Shown: in pieces, positions 1 to 7,708 of the stretch
Layout of the letters: each line of letters begins with the position of its first letter
How positions within the stretch are numbered: position 1 is the first letter of the stretch
Source of the DNA: Paludibacteraceae bacterium
GTDB taxonomy: Bacteria > Bacteroidota > Bacteroidia > Bacteroidales > Paludibacteraceae
Reading direction: 5' to 3'
Length of the DNA stretch: 42,263 bases
Assembly (NCBI GenBank): GCA_016297215.1
Contig: JAEDGZ010000021.1
Span: forward strand, 1-42,263
Program-made: the position numbers and the translations under genes
The notes under the pieces: generated by a model
What the model saw: the letters and a program-made list of their open reading frames with translations, nothing else
Databases searched by the model: none
What the model was told of the DNA's origin: nothing

Positions 1-71
1 GAATAGTCGATATACGAGGTCTTCATTTCCTCGTCTATCTTCACCGGAATAATTCTGTCGTTATCTATCAT
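1..71 (-). CDS. gyrA: DNA gyrase subunit A, N-terminal fragment (runs off the left edge)
   Basis: Reading the minus strand from the ATG at 71-69 gives 23 codons before the window ends: MIDNDRIIPVKIDEEM followed by KTSYIDY. This matches the conserved start of bacterial GyrA, in which an acidic DRI..I..EEM stretch leads into SYIDYSMSVI just before the catalytic region. GyrA is the DNA-cutting and rejoining subunit of gyrase, which introduces negative supercoils. Only the first few percent of the gene is present, so the active-site tyrosine cannot be checked. The nearest promoter I can see on this strand lies at 513-544, which would give a leader of more than 400 bases. Confidence 0.85.
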   Translation of the reverse strand, partial: MIDNDRIIPVKIDEEMKTSYIDY

Positions 72-512
72 AGTTTATTTTGTTTTATCGTTATTTGATG
101 CACAGACACCCCTGCTTCGGGGACTATTGCGTTTTTATAAAATCACATTTCCAAAATTGTCATTTTTTCGCATAAGTACCCTCGGAAAAGACACCGAATC
201 ATACAACGTTTTTTTCGTAAAATAGTAAGGGTCTTATAAGGGTCTAATAAGGGTCTTACCCTGCTTAAAACGAATTGTCCAAAACACGCATACTCTCCAT
301 TGTTCGATACAAGAAAATACCGCATGCATTCAAAACTAATTTAGTTTTTGGTAATGAATTAATGAATAATTACACAGCAACCCGGCATTACAAGTTTGGA
401 CTATTTTTGAAAATTTTTGTTGAAAGTAAATATATCTTTCTATGCTATACAAGAAACTTATTTCAAGTTCACCTTAATTACTATCCACCGCATAATCCCA
501 AAAATTTCCGTG
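72..512. other. AT-rich gap between gyrA and its apparent promoter, with 11-bp direct repeats
   Basis: No convincing protein gene is present; the short open frames have unlikely composition. The gap holds three copies of TAAGGGTCT at 226-234, 237-245 and 248-256, spaced exactly 11 bp apart. It also has a small CCCC/GGGG hairpin at 109-122. Bases 335-364 match 27927-27956 and belong to the AT-rich dispersed repeat listed elsewhere. Confidence 0.6.
226..256. repeat. Three helically phased 11-bp direct repeats (TAAGGGTCT)
   Basis: The unit TAAGGGTCT plus two variable bases occurs three times with a period of 11 bp, close to one DNA turn. It lies in the apparent gyrA leader and between the divergent gyrA and fur-family genes. 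Such spacing is typical of protein-binding iterons, but it could also be a simple tandem duplication. No known operator consensus is recognised. Confidence 0.6.
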
Positions 513-544
513 CAAAGGTACGACTTTATTTTGGAATATGCAAA
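513..544 (-). promoter_or_regulatory. Bacteroidetes-type promoter facing gyrA
   Basis: On the minus strand a TTTG box (544-541) is followed by exactly 20 bases and then TACCTTTG (520-513). This is the -33/-7 pattern of the Bacteroidetes primary sigma factor. The first gene downstream is gyrA at 71, so the leader would be about 430 bases. A closer gyrA promoter or a small RNA in between is possible, but I see no second good match. Confidence 0.7.
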
Positions 545-790
545 TGTTTTAAGCAATAAATTTGCGAAATTTTGCGTTTCTTGTGTTTTTAGTATTACCC
601 TCGATACAAAACTGTTATCGTCGCAAAACGCAAGAAAACGCCCTCTAACGGCATTTTTCATTACTGATATTCTTCGCGTGTATGTACACACGTGCGCGAG
701 ATGGAGTGTTCCGTACTCCGAACAACATCTCCAAAAGGGTAACACAAATTACAAACAGTGTAAGAAATCAGGCTGTTTTCCATAAAAAAG

Positions 791-822
791 TTTGTATATG
801 TCGTAAAAAAGCAGTACTTTTG
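791..822 (+). promoter_or_regulatory. Promoter of the Fur-family gene
   Basis: TTTG at 791-794, a 20-bp spacer and TACTTTTG at 815-822 fit the Bacteroidetes promoter pattern. Transcription would start near 830, about 90 bases before the ATG at 919. Confidence 0.75.
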
Positions 823-918
823 CACACAAATCAGCACACAATTACCCCCAAAAACATACACTCCCCCCATTCTTTACGTAATAAAGGGGAAAATTCACCA
901 CAAGCATAAATTATACGT

Positions 919-1335
919 ATGAATAGCCAAGAAGTAATAACGCATCTGGAGCAGAAAGGCGTGAAGGCTACTGTCAATAGGATATTGGTTTACAGCGAGT
1001 TGCAAGATGCCGTTCGTCCCATGAGTCTGAAAGACCTTGAAGACCGTATGCTCAACCTCGACAAGTCGAGCATCTTCCGAGTGCTCACTCTGTTTGCGCA
1101 GCATGATGTGGTGCATGCTTTTGAAGACGGCAGGGGTGTTGTGCATTACGAACTATGCAACCATCAAGGCGATGACCACCATTCACACGGACATCTGCAC
1201 TTCTATTGTGAGCAATGTCAAAAAACCTATTGTCTTGAAAATGTGGCTATCCCATCGATCGAATTACCCGAGGGTTTTGCCCCCCACTCCGTCTCTTTTG
1301 TTGTGAAAGGCATCTGCCCGAAATGCAGCAAATAA
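919..1335 (+). CDS. Fur-family metal-responsive transcription regulator
   Basis: This 138-residue protein has the size and layout of the Fur/Zur/PerR family. An N-terminal winged helix (about residues 1-80, with the recognition helix around KSSIFRVLTLF) is followed by a C-terminal metal-binding and dimerisation domain. The pattern HLHFYCEQC (residues 92-100) supplies two histidines and the first CxxC pair (C97, C100). CPKC at 133-136 gives the second pair, so the structural zinc site is complete. The histidine-rich stretch HHSHGHLH is typical of the sensing site. Family members repress iron, zinc or peroxide genes when metal is bound, and the sequence does not say which metal applies here. 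It has its own promoter at 791-822. Its neighbours (gyrA, ffh) are housekeeping genes and give no clue to its targets. Confidence 0.9.
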   Translation: MNSQEVITHLEQKGVKATVNRILVYSELQDAVRPMSLKDLEDRMLNLDKSSIFRVLTLFAQHDVVHAFEDGRGVVHYELCNHQGDDHHSHGHLHFYCEQCQKTYCLENVAIPSIELPEGFAPHSVSFVVKGICPKCSK

Positions 1336-1386
1336 AGACCCTCACTGACTAATTCAGGACTACGGGCATACTTTTTCGTAAAGATA

Positions 1387-1418
1387 TTTGGAAATTTATG
1401 TTTTTTTTTGTACCTTTG
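1387..1418 (+). promoter_or_regulatory. Promoter of the ffh transcript
   Basis: TTTG at 1387-1390, 20 bp, and TACCTTTG at 1411-1418. Transcription would begin near 1425, leaving a leader of about 155 bases that contains a 24-codon open frame. Confidence 0.75.
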
Positions 1419-1489
1419 CGCAAAATTTTGTACCCACATCAAGCAATAATGTGTTTTTGTAATTTTGCGTTCTGTAATATGAAATAAAA

Positions 1490-1564
1490 ATGAACCATGA
1501 AAAAAGCCATCTAAGGGTTATAGCAGTTATTCTATCTGCGGAGCACTATATAAAAATTAGGTAA
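1490..1564 (+). CDS. Possible 24-residue leader peptide ahead of ffh
   Basis: An ATG at 1490 opens a frame of 24 codons ending with TAA at 1562-1564, just 15 bases before the ffh start. The peptide begins MNHEKSHLRV and continues with a hydrophobic then basic stretch ending in YIKIR, so it could form an amphipathic helix. It sits in the ffh leader, about 65 bases after the predicted transcription start. I do not recognise a family. It may be a translated leader influencing ffh or simply a chance frame, since frames of this length are common in AT-rich DNA. Confidence 0.35.
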   Translation: MNHEKSHLRVIAVILSAEHYIKIR

Positions 1565-1579
1565 ACAATAAGTTGAGAT

Positions 1580-2878
1580 ATGTTTGATAATTTGTCGGAG
1601 CGGCTGGAACGCTCGTTTAAGATTCTGAAGGGTGAAGGACGTATCACCGAGATTAACATTGCGGAGACCGTGAAGGATATCCGCAAGGCATTGCTGGAAG
1701 CGGATGTGAACTACAAGACCGCCAAGCAGTTTACCGACCAAGTGAAGGCCAAAGCGCTGGGTCAGAACGTGATGACCGCCGTCCGCCCGGGGCAGTTGAT
1801 GGTGAAAATCACCCATGACGAGTTGGCGGCGTTGATGGGCGGTGAGGCGCAGGAAATCAACCTGAAAGGCTCGCCTGCGGTAATCCTCATGTCGGGTCTG
1901 CAAGGTTCCGGTAAGACCACGTTCGCCAGCAAGTTGGCGAACTACTTGCAGACGAAGAAAGGCAAGAAAGTGATGCTGGTGGCGTGCGATGTGTATCGCC
2001 CCGCCGCTATTGAGCAGTTGCGCGTATTGGGCGAGCAAATAAACGCCAAAGTCTATACCGGCGAGGGCGAGAGCAACCCCGTGAAGAAGGCAGAGAAAGC
2101 CATCGCCGAGGCGCGCGTGTATGGCTACGACGTGGTGATTGTGGATACTGCCGGTCGTTTGGCGGTGGATGAGCAGATGATGCAGGAGATAGCCGCTATC
2201 AAGCAGGCTATCAAGCCCACGGAGACACTCTTCGTGGTGGACGCGATGACGGGTCAGGATGCGGTGAACACGGCAAAAGAGTTCAACGACCGATTGGACT
2301 TCGACGGCGTGGTGCTGACGAAGTTAGACGGCGATGCCCGCGGCGGTGCGGCGCTGAGTATCCGCTCGGTGGTGAACAAACCTATCAAGTTCATCGGTAC
2401 GGGTGAGAAGATGGACGCGCTGGATGTGTTCCACCCCGCGCGAATGGCAGACCGAATCTTGGGCATGGGCGACGTGGTGAGCCTCGTGGAGCGCGCGCAG
2501 GAGCAGTACAACGAGGAGGAGGCACGCCGTATCAGCAAGAAGATTGCGAAGAATCAGTTCGATTTCAACGACTTCCTCTCGCAGTTGGAGCAAATCAAGA
2601 AGATGGGCTCAATGAAAGACCTGATGGGTATGATTCCGGGCATGGACAAGGCGCTGAAAGGCGTAGAGATAAGCGACGACGCCTTCAAGCCGATAGAAGC
2701 CATCATCTCGTCGATGACACCTGCCGAGCGCGCCAACCCCGCGCTGCTCAACGGCTCGCGCAAAGAGCGTATCGCCAAAGGCTCGGGCACCAGCATCGTA
2801 GAGGTGAACCGCTTCCTCAAGCAGTTTGACCAGACAAGCAAGATGATGCGCAAAGTGCAGCAGATGAGGAGGAGATAA
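1580..2878 (+). CDS. ffh: Signal recognition particle GTPase (SRP54 homologue)
   Basis: Ffh binds SRP RNA and signal sequences of nascent membrane proteins and delivers ribosomes to the receptor FtsY through paired GTP hydrolysis. At 432 residues it has the usual bacterial length. It opens with the helical N domain (1-95). The G domain follows with the P-loop GLQGSGKTT (106-114), DVYRPAA, DTAGRL and TKLDGDARGG (about 247-256). The methionine-rich M domain (about 325-432) contains MKDLMGMIPGM and the basic SRP RNA-binding end around MMRKVQQMRRR. The ATG is chosen because MFDNLSERL is a classic Ffh start. It has a promoter at 1387-1418 and probably shares a transcript with prfA, 119 bases downstream across a palindromic repeat pair. 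Confidence 0.97.
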   Translation: MFDNLSERLERSFKILKGEGRITEINIAETVKDIRKALLEADVNYKTAKQFTDQVKAKALGQNVMTAVRPGQLMVKITHDELAALMGGEAQEINLKGSPAVILMSGLQGSGKTTFASKLANYLQTKKGKKVMLVACDVYRPAAIEQLRVLGEQINAKVYTGEGESNPVKKAEKAIAEARVYGYDVVIVDTAGRLAVDEQMMQEIAAIKQAIKPTETLFVVDAMTGQDAVNTAKEFNDRLDFDGVVLTKLDGDARGGAALSIRSVVNKPIKFIGTGEKMDALDVFHPARMADRILGMGDVVSLVERAQEQYNEEEARRISKKIAKNQFDFNDFLSQLEQIKKMGSMKDLMGMIPGMDKALKGVEISDDAFKPIEAIISSMTPAERANPALLNGSRKERIAKGSGTSIVEVNRFLKQFDQTSKMMRKVQQMRRR

Positions 2879-2883
2879 AGAGG

Positions 2884-2992
2884 ACCCACCCCGACCCTCC
2901 CTACAAAGGGAGGGAGATAATAAAATTACTTTTGTACAACTAAAAACTAATCCCTCTTACCCTCCCCCTTTGTAGGGGGAGTCGGAGGGGGT
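2884..2992. repeat. Inverted pair of GC-rich palindromic repeats between ffh and prfA
   Basis: Two copies of one small palindromic element lie here in opposite orientation. The first has CCCTCCCT (2895-2902) facing AGGGAGGG (2907-2914). The second has CTCCCCCT (2962-2969) facing AGGGGGAG (2974-2981), flanked by further C/G runs. Related copies lie at 4218-4261, 32921-32955 and 33929-33961. They could act as weak terminators or mRNA-stabilising hairpins between co-transcribed genes, as REP elements do. Confidence 0.7.
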
Positions 2993-2997
2993 ATAAT

Positions 2998-4098
2998 ATG
3001 GATATTTTAGACAAAATAGAAGGCTTGGAGGCGAAGTTCCACGAGATAAGCCTCTTGATAACCGACCCGGCGGTCATTGCCGACCAAGCACGGTATGTGC
3101 GTCTCAATCGCGACTACCACGACTTGGAGCGCGTCCTCTCGGCGGCTGAGCGCTACAAGACCACGCTGCAGCACCTCGAAGAGGCGAAGCAACTGTTCTA
3201 CAACGAGCAGGATGCCGAACTCAAAGAGATGGCGCGGGCAGAGATAGATGAACTGGAGCCGCAGATACCCGCGCTGGAGGAGGAGGTGAAACTCATGCTC
3301 CTGCCGCAAGACCCCGAGGACGGCAAAAACGTGGTGATGGAGATTCGCGGCGGCACGGGCGGCGACGAGGCAGCCCTCTTCGCGGGCGACCTCTTCCGCA
3401 TGTACACCAAGTACTTCGAGATGCACGGCTTCAAATACACCGTGTCGTCGTTCTCCGAGGGTGCCGTGGGCGGCTACAAGGAAATCATCTTCAACGTTAC
3501 GGGGCAGAACGTCTATGGCACGCTCAAGTACGAGTCGGGGGTGCACCGTGTGCAGCGCGTGCCCGCCACAGAGACGCAAGGGCGCGTGCATACTTCTGCC
3601 GCGACGGTGGCAGTATTGCCCGAGGCTGATGAGTTCGAAGTGCATATCAACGAGGGCGAAATCAAATGGGAGACTTTCCGCTCCGGCGGCGCCGGCGGGC
3701 AGAACGTCAACAAGGTGGAGTCGGGTGTGCGCCTGCGCTACAACTGGAAGAACCCCAACACAGGCGAGGTGCAAGAGATACTGATAGAGTGCACCGAGAC
3801 GCGCGACCAGCCGAAGAACAAAGAGCGCGCCCTCTCGCGCCTGCGCACGCAGATATACGACAAGGAGCACCAGAAATACATCGATGACATCGCCGCCCGC
3901 CGCAAGACGATGGTCTCCACGGGCGACCGCTCGGCGAAAATCCGCACCTACAACTACCCGCAGGGGCGTATCACCGACCACCGTATCGGCTACACCATCT
4001 ACAACCTCGCGGCGTTCATGGACGGCGACATCCAAGGCGTCATCGACGCGCTGCAAGTAGCAGAGAACGCCGAGCGACTGAAAGAAGCAAACTTATAA
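2998..4098 (+). CDS. prfA: Peptide chain release factor 1
   Basis: Release factor 1 reads UAA and UAG stop codons in the ribosomal A site and triggers release of the finished protein. The 366-residue sequence carries the stop-codon recognition tripeptide P-A-T (residues 189-191, in HRVQRVPATETQGRVHTSA). This marks RF1 rather than RF2, which has SPF there. The catalytic GGQ motif is at 233-235 within GGAGGQNVNKV. The GTGGDEAALFAGDLFRMY block and the YNYPQGRITDHRIG block are also standard RF1. The usual partner, a PrmC-type methyltransferase for the GGQ glutamine, is not next to it. The start codon follows directly on a palindromic repeat, and no separate promoter is visible, so it is probably transcribed with ffh. 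Confidence 0.97.
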   Translation: MDILDKIEGLEAKFHEISLLITDPAVIADQARYVRLNRDYHDLERVLSAAERYKTTLQHLEEAKQLFYNEQDAELKEMARAEIDELEPQIPALEEEVKLMLLPQDPEDGKNVVMEIRGGTGGDEAALFAGDLFRMYTKYFEMHGFKYTVSSFSEGAVGGYKEIIFNVTGQNVYGTLKYESGVHRVQRVPATETQGRVHTSAATVAVLPEADEFEVHINEGEIKWETFRSGGAGGQNVNKVESGVRLRYNWKNPNTGEVQEILIECTETRDQPKNKERALSRLRTQIYDKEHQKYIDDIAARRKTMVSTGDRSAKIRTYNYPQGRITDHRIGYTIYNLAAFMDGDIQGVIDALQVAENAERLKEANL

Positions 4099-4217
4099 AA
4101 GATAAAGGACGAAGGATAAAGGATAAAAGACTTATTAGATTTGATTGTTTTATGTGTGGTTTAATTTGTTTATTCTTTTATTTTTCATTTGCGGCTTGAT
4201 GCCGATTGTACCTTCCC

Positions 4218-4261
4218 GCCCCCTTACCCCCTCCCCTCCTTTCAGGAGAGGCGGGGGAGTT
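4218..4261. repeat. GC-rich palindromic repeat copy
   Basis: A C-rich arm (CCCCCTCCCCTCC) and a G-rich arm (GGAGAGGCGGGGGAG) around TTTCA form a hairpin of the same family as the ffh-prfA pair. It creates a spurious open frame across the gap. Confidence 0.6.
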
Positions 4262-4268
4262 AAAGTAA

Positions 4269-4340
4269 CCTTCGTCTATAAGTTTTCAGAGTCAATACTA
4301 TTTAGTCTTTCATCCTGTGTCCTTAATCCTTAATCCAAAA
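4269..4340. repeat. 65-bp dispersed intergenic repeat, copy 1
   Basis: The stretch containing GTTTTCAGAGTCAATACTAT and then a CATCCTGTGTCCTTAATCC segment is nearly identical to 31966-32035. It is related more loosely to 38735-38822. Short fragments of the GGATTAAGGA type also lie at 4096-4135 and 6160-6190. Each copy lies just upstream or downstream of a gene. No transposase or terminal repeat is evident, so the mode of spread is unknown. Confidence 0.6.
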
Positions 4341-4350
4341 ACAAAAGTTT

Positions 4351-5049
4351 ATGTATCTATTCTATACCCCCGATATACTTACGAGCCGGTGCTTGAGCGA
4401 GGAGGAGTCCGCGCACTGCGTGCGTGTCTTGCGCTACACGCGCGGCGACGAGATACTGCTCACCGACGGCGTGGGTAACACCTACCAAGCGCGTATCACC
4501 AACCCCCACCCTAAGCACTGCGAGTTTGAGATTATCGCGCAGGAGAAAAAGGCGAAATCGCACGATTTCTACCTGCATATCGCCATCGCGCCGACGAAGA
4601 ACATCGAGCGACTGGAATGGATGGTGGAGAAATGTACCGAGATAGGCGTGGACGAGATCACTCCCCTGCTCTGCCGTTTCTCCGAGCGCAAGACACTGCG
4701 CAACGACCGATTAGAGAAAATCATCCTCTCCGCTGCCAAACAGTCGCTCACGCCCTACCTGCCGAAATTAAATCCCCTGACCGATTTCGAGACTTTCATT
4801 GCCGCTAACGCACAGGAACAACGCTTCATCGCCCATTGCTACAAGGATGACAAGCGTGAACTGCGAGACGAGATACAGCGTGGCAAGAGCGTCTGCGTAC
4901 TGATAGGTCCCGAGGGCGATTTCTCCGAGGAAGAGGTGCAACATGCGCTGGCGCGGGGATTTGTGCCCGTAGGCTTGGGCAAGTCTCGCCTGCGTACAGA
5001 GACCGCCGGCGTTGTAGCATGCCATACGGCAATACTTATGAATGCGTAG
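4351..5049 (+). CDS. rsmE: 16S rRNA (uracil-1498-N3)-methyltransferase
   Basis: RsmE methylates N3 of U1498 in the decoding region of 16S rRNA, using S-adenosylmethionine. The 232-residue protein has an N-terminal PUA-like RNA-binding part (about 1-70, with HCVRVLRYTRGDEILLTDG). A SPOUT methyltransferase domain follows. It carries the knot motifs: KCTEIGVDEITPL (around 94-106), IGPEGDFSEEEV (185-196) and LGKSRLRTETA (209-219). All are hallmarks of this family. It probably forms an operon with the PAP2 gene, which begins 3 bases after the stop codon. No promoter is obvious directly upstream; the gap contains repeats. Confidence 0.95.
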   Translation: MYLFYTPDILTSRCLSEEESAHCVRVLRYTRGDEILLTDGVGNTYQARITNPHPKHCEFEIIAQEKKAKSHDFYLHIAIAPTKNIERLEWMVEKCTEIGVDEITPLLCRFSERKTLRNDRLEKIILSAAKQSLTPYLPKLNPLTDFETFIAANAQEQRFIAHCYKDDKRELRDEIQRGKSVCVLIGPEGDFSEEEVQHALARGFVPVGLGKSRLRTETAGVVACHTAILMNA

Positions 5050-5052
5050 GCT

Positions 5053-5784
5053 ATGAATACACTTATCTCGCTTGACCAACAATGGTTGCTGGCTATCAAC
5101 GGCTGGCATGCCGAATGGGCGGACATACTGATGTGGTACGTATCCAAATCCACCACATGGCTGCCGCTCTATGCGCTTCTGGTCGGGCTGGTGGTGTATC
5201 AGTTTGGGATACATTGGTATCGAAACTCTCAGAATACTCTGAATACTCCGAGCACTCCGAATACTCCGACTCTCTCCAAACAGAAAGCCCTCCTCCGTCT
5301 CCTCATCGTCTTCGCGGGCTTTGCTGTGGCAGTAGGATTAAGCGATTTTGTCTCTTCGGGACTTATCAAGCCATGGGTCTGCCGCTTGCGCCCCACCCAC
5401 GAGCCTGCGCTGGCGGGGATGCTCCATCTTGTGAACGGCTATACGGGAGGCTTGTACGGCTTTGTCAGTAGCCATGCAGCGAACACGATGGCGTGCGCAC
5501 TGCTTTTCTCTTTGCTATATAGAAACAAATACGCCACCGTAGGCTTAATGCTATGGGTGGCGTTGAACTGCTACAGCCGTATGTACTTGGGCGTGCATTA
5601 CCCGGGGGATATCATTGGCGGTCTGCTGGTGGGGGCGGTGTTGGCGACCCTGACCTATGCGGCTCTGCGCCGTCTGTTGGCGCGTGTGGATGTCCGCCAT
5701 GCACCGAACGGTCAGAGTGCGTGTTCTGAGGCATCTTGCAGACCGACTGCGGACGACGGGGGCTCTCCAACTGCTGGTTCATGA
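5053..5784 (+). CDS. PAP2-family membrane phosphatase (undecaprenyl-pyrophosphatase type)
   Basis: An integral membrane protein with five or six predicted membrane segments and the three-part PAP2 active site: K106-x6-R113-P114, then SSH at 139-141 (in place of the usual SGH), then S175-R176-x5-H182-x3-D186. Family members remove phosphate from lipid pyrophosphates such as undecaprenyl pyrophosphate or from phosphatidyl glycerophosphate; the exact substrate cannot be read from the sequence. A low-complexity insert rich in N, T, P and S lies at 59-75. The last 30 or so residues after the final membrane helix are also low-complexity and are antisense to the end of the small secreted protein gene. 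The natural end may therefore once have been nearer residue 212. Translation is probably coupled to rsmE, 3 bases upstream. Confidence 0.88.
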   Translation: MNTLISLDQQWLLAINGWHAEWADILMWYVSKSTTWLPLYALLVGLVVYQFGIHWYRNSQNTLNTPSTPNTPTLSKQKALLRLLIVFAGFAVAVGLSDFVSSGLIKPWVCRLRPTHEPALAGMLHLVNGYTGGLYGFVSSHAANTMACALLFSLLYRNKYATVGLMLWVALNCYSRMYLGVHYPGDIIGGLLVGAVLATLTYAALRRLLARVDVRHAPNGQSACSEASCRPTADDGGSPTAGS

Positions 5785-6109
5785 ATCGGTCGTATTGCTC
5801 CTGCGTCAGCACTTGCCGCAGTTCGTTGTACATCTGCTGCACGCGCTCCAAATGTTCAGCACGGGTGTTGCTCACCTGGCGTAGGCGCGCATAGCGAAGG
5901 TGAATACGATAGATAGTGTCTATCTGCATGGAGTCTTTGATTTCCAAGTCGCGAATCAACATCTCTGTCTGCTTGCGCGCTATCTCCTCGGGTGTGCGCC
6001 GCGGGGTGCCGGCAGAGGGTTCGGAAGAAGGAGGCTGCGGTGCAGCATACGACGACAGCGCAAAAACAGAAAGAAAGAGCACAAAGAGAATACACAATCG
6101 ACACTTCAT
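5612..6109 (-). CDS. Small secreted protein of unknown function
   Basis: The start at 6109 is preferred over the longer frame because MKCRLCILFVLFLSVFALSS is a clear signal peptide ending in SYAA. The mature part (about 140 residues) is proline- and arginine-rich at first. It then has a charged helical region (PEEIARKQTEMLIRDLEI and ERVQQMYNELRQVLTQEQ) resembling the helical periplasmic stress-type proteins common in Bacteroidetes, in which an LT.EQ...F motif recurs. That resemblance is only structural. The final 50 residues are low-complexity (proline, serine, histidine) and overlap the PAP2 gene on the other strand by about 170 bases. It diverges from the permease gene at 6193. Confidence 0.7.
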   Translation of the reverse strand: MKCRLCILFVLFLSVFALSSYAAPQPPSSEPSAGTPRRTPEEIARKQTEMLIRDLEIKDSMQIDTIYRIHLRYARLRQVSNTRAEHLERVQQMYNELRQVLTQEQYDRFMNQQLESPRRPQSVCKMPQNTHSDRSVHGGHPHAPTDGAEPHRSGSPTPPPPADRQ

Positions 6110-6192
6110 ATAAATAACTGTTTTTGACCACATTACAACAAAAACCGTGCCAACATAGATAACGGATTAAGGACATAGGATTAAAGACTAAA

Positions 6193-7419
6193 ATGAATTC
6201 TGAATATTGGATAGCGAAGCGCCTGTATTTCACGCAGCAGGCGGATGGTAGCCGCAGGTCGCGTCCCGCGGTGCGCGTAGCATTGGCGGGTATCATCATC
6301 AGCGTGATGGTGATGTTGCTCACGGTTTGTGTAGTCGTAGGCTTCAAGCAGACCATAACCGACAAAGTCGCGGGTTTTGGGGCGCACATACAGGTGGTGA
6401 ACTTCGACAATAACAACACCTATGAGATGCAACCCATCGAGGTGAGCGACTCGCTGTTGCAGGCGCTTGACGGCTATTCGCACGTGGCATCCGTGCATAC
6501 CTTCCTCACCAAGCCGGGAATCGTGAAGACGGACGATGCCTTTCAGGGAATCGTATTCAAGGGTACGGACTATTGGGATTATTTCGCCCACAACCTGCAG
6601 GAGGGTGCATTGCCTCAGAAGCCCAACGAGGTGCTCATCTCCCGCCGCCAAGCCAACGCCCTTGCGCTGACCATTGGCGATGGCATGCTGAGTTACTTCG
6701 TGGACGAGCAGGTGCGGGCGCGTAAGTTCTCTATCACGGGGATTTATGAGACAGGCTTCGGCGAGTTCGATAACCTCTTCGTGTTGGGGCAGCCGGAGGT
6801 GGTGCGCAGGCTCAACGGCTGGGATAGCACGCAGGTCTCGGGCGTGGAGATTCTGCTGGACGACATACGCTATCTGGACGCAACGGCAGACGAGATTTAT
6901 TTCGCCACGGTGAACCACCTTGATGAGAACGGTTATAACGTCTATTACGTGCAGACTTTGCATCAACTAAATCCGCAGGTCTTTGCTTGGCTCGACTTAC
7001 TGGATATGAACGTGGTGGTGATTATCCTGCTGATGCTCGCTGTATCAGGCTTCACGATTATCTCCGGACTTATCATCTTGATATTAGATGGAGTGCAGTT
7101 AATTGGCGTATTGAAGGCACTGGGTGCCGACAACGGTTATGTGCGCCGTATCTTCATCGCGCAGGCAGCGATGCTCATCGGCAAGGGTATGCTGTGGGGA
7201 AACGTGCTTGGATTAGGGCTGGCTGCGTTGGAGTACTTCACGCATTGTATTCCGTTAGATGCATCAACATACTATGTGAACTACGTGCCTATCGCCTTCC
7301 CGTGGGGATGGCTGCTCATGCTCAACGCGGGCATACTGCTTGTCTCTCTGTTGGTCTTGCTCGCCCCCTCCGCCATCATCACCCGCATCTCCCCAGCCAA
7401 AGTCATGCATTTCGAGTAG
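6193..7419 (+). CDS. ABC transporter permease of the LolC/LolE (FtsX-like) type
   Basis: This 408-residue protein has the four-helix FtsX/MacB layout. One membrane segment near the N-terminus (about 28-52, VALAGIIISVMVMLLTVCVV) precedes a large periplasmic domain (about 55-265). Three segments follow near 270-300, 325-350 and 370-395. The start NSEYWIAKRLYF with a following RRSRPAVRVALAGI is typical of Bacteroidetes LolC/E-like permeases. Such proteins pair with an ATPase to extract lipoproteins from the inner membrane, or to drive related envelope tasks. No ATPase or second permease lies next to it. A terminator-like repeat at 7495-7526 closes the gene. Confidence 0.88.
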   Translation: MNSEYWIAKRLYFTQQADGSRRSRPAVRVALAGIIISVMVMLLTVCVVVGFKQTITDKVAGFGAHIQVVNFDNNNTYEMQPIEVSDSLLQALDGYSHVASVHTFLTKPGIVKTDDAFQGIVFKGTDYWDYFAHNLQEGALPQKPNEVLISRRQANALALTIGDGMLSYFVDEQVRARKFSITGIYETGFGEFDNLFVLGQPEVVRRLNGWDSTQVSGVEILLDDIRYLDATADEIYFATVNHLDENGYNVYYVQTLHQLNPQVFAWLDLLDMNVVVIILLMLAVSGFTIISGLIILILDGVQLIGVLKALGADNGYVRRIFIAQAAMLIGKGMLWGNVLGLGLAALEYFTHCIPLDASTYYVNYVPIAFPWGWLLMLNAGILLVSLLVLLAPSAIITRISPAKVMHFE

Positions 7420-7494
7420 CGTGTATTGTCTTTGTGTAATGCCTTGTTTAGATGCGAGACCTCCCCGCCTGCTTAATTCAAGTTTTCCATCAAT

Positions 7495-7526
7495 AGGCTG
7501 TCTAACAAATTAGCTGTAGACAGCCT
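7495..7526 (+). terminator. Terminator-like hairpin after the permease gene
   Basis: AGGCTGTCTA (7495-7504) pairs with TAGACAGCCT (7517-7526) and is followed by a T-rich stretch. The same sequence family closes mutB (13898-13930) and the LRR gene (27729-27762), so it is a reused terminator cassette. Confidence 0.75.
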
Positions 7527-7641
7527 CTTGTATTTTCATAGTACGGCTCCCAATTTCTCGGGATAACACTTCCGCCCACACCTTCTTAATAATCCAAAAA
7601 GATGTTTTACAACACCTTTTTATCAAAAACGCAGTTTCCGG

Positions 7642-7673
7642 CTTGCACATATCGGAAAAAAGCAGTAACTTTG
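7642..7673 (+). promoter_or_regulatory. Promoter of the endonuclease I gene
   Basis: CTTG at 7642-7645, a 20-bp spacer and TAACTTTG at 7666-7673. The spacer resembles those of the sensor kinase and 23.4-kb promoters far beyond the core boxes. The start codon is 35 bases downstream of the -7 box. Confidence 0.75.
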
Positions 7674-7708
7674 TGGGCTTTTTGAAAAAAACAAGCCTTT
7701 GAACTATC

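Noticed and set aside
226..256. CRISPR-like array
   Set aside because: The repeats are 9-11 bp with no spacers of constant length; they are simple direct repeats. No CRISPR array or cas gene was seen in the window.
275..785. Short overlapping frames between gyrA and the Fur-family gene
   Set aside because: They overlap promoters and dispersed repeats, lack recognisable motifs and have unlikely amino acid composition.
4145..4333. 62-residue open frame between prfA and rsmE
   Set aside because: It is made of a palindromic repeat and the 65-bp dispersed repeat and has no protein-like composition.
5720..5784. Sequencing frameshift at the end of the PAP2 gene
   Set aside because: The active-site motifs are all upstream and in frame; the odd tail is equally explained by overlap with the convergent gene.
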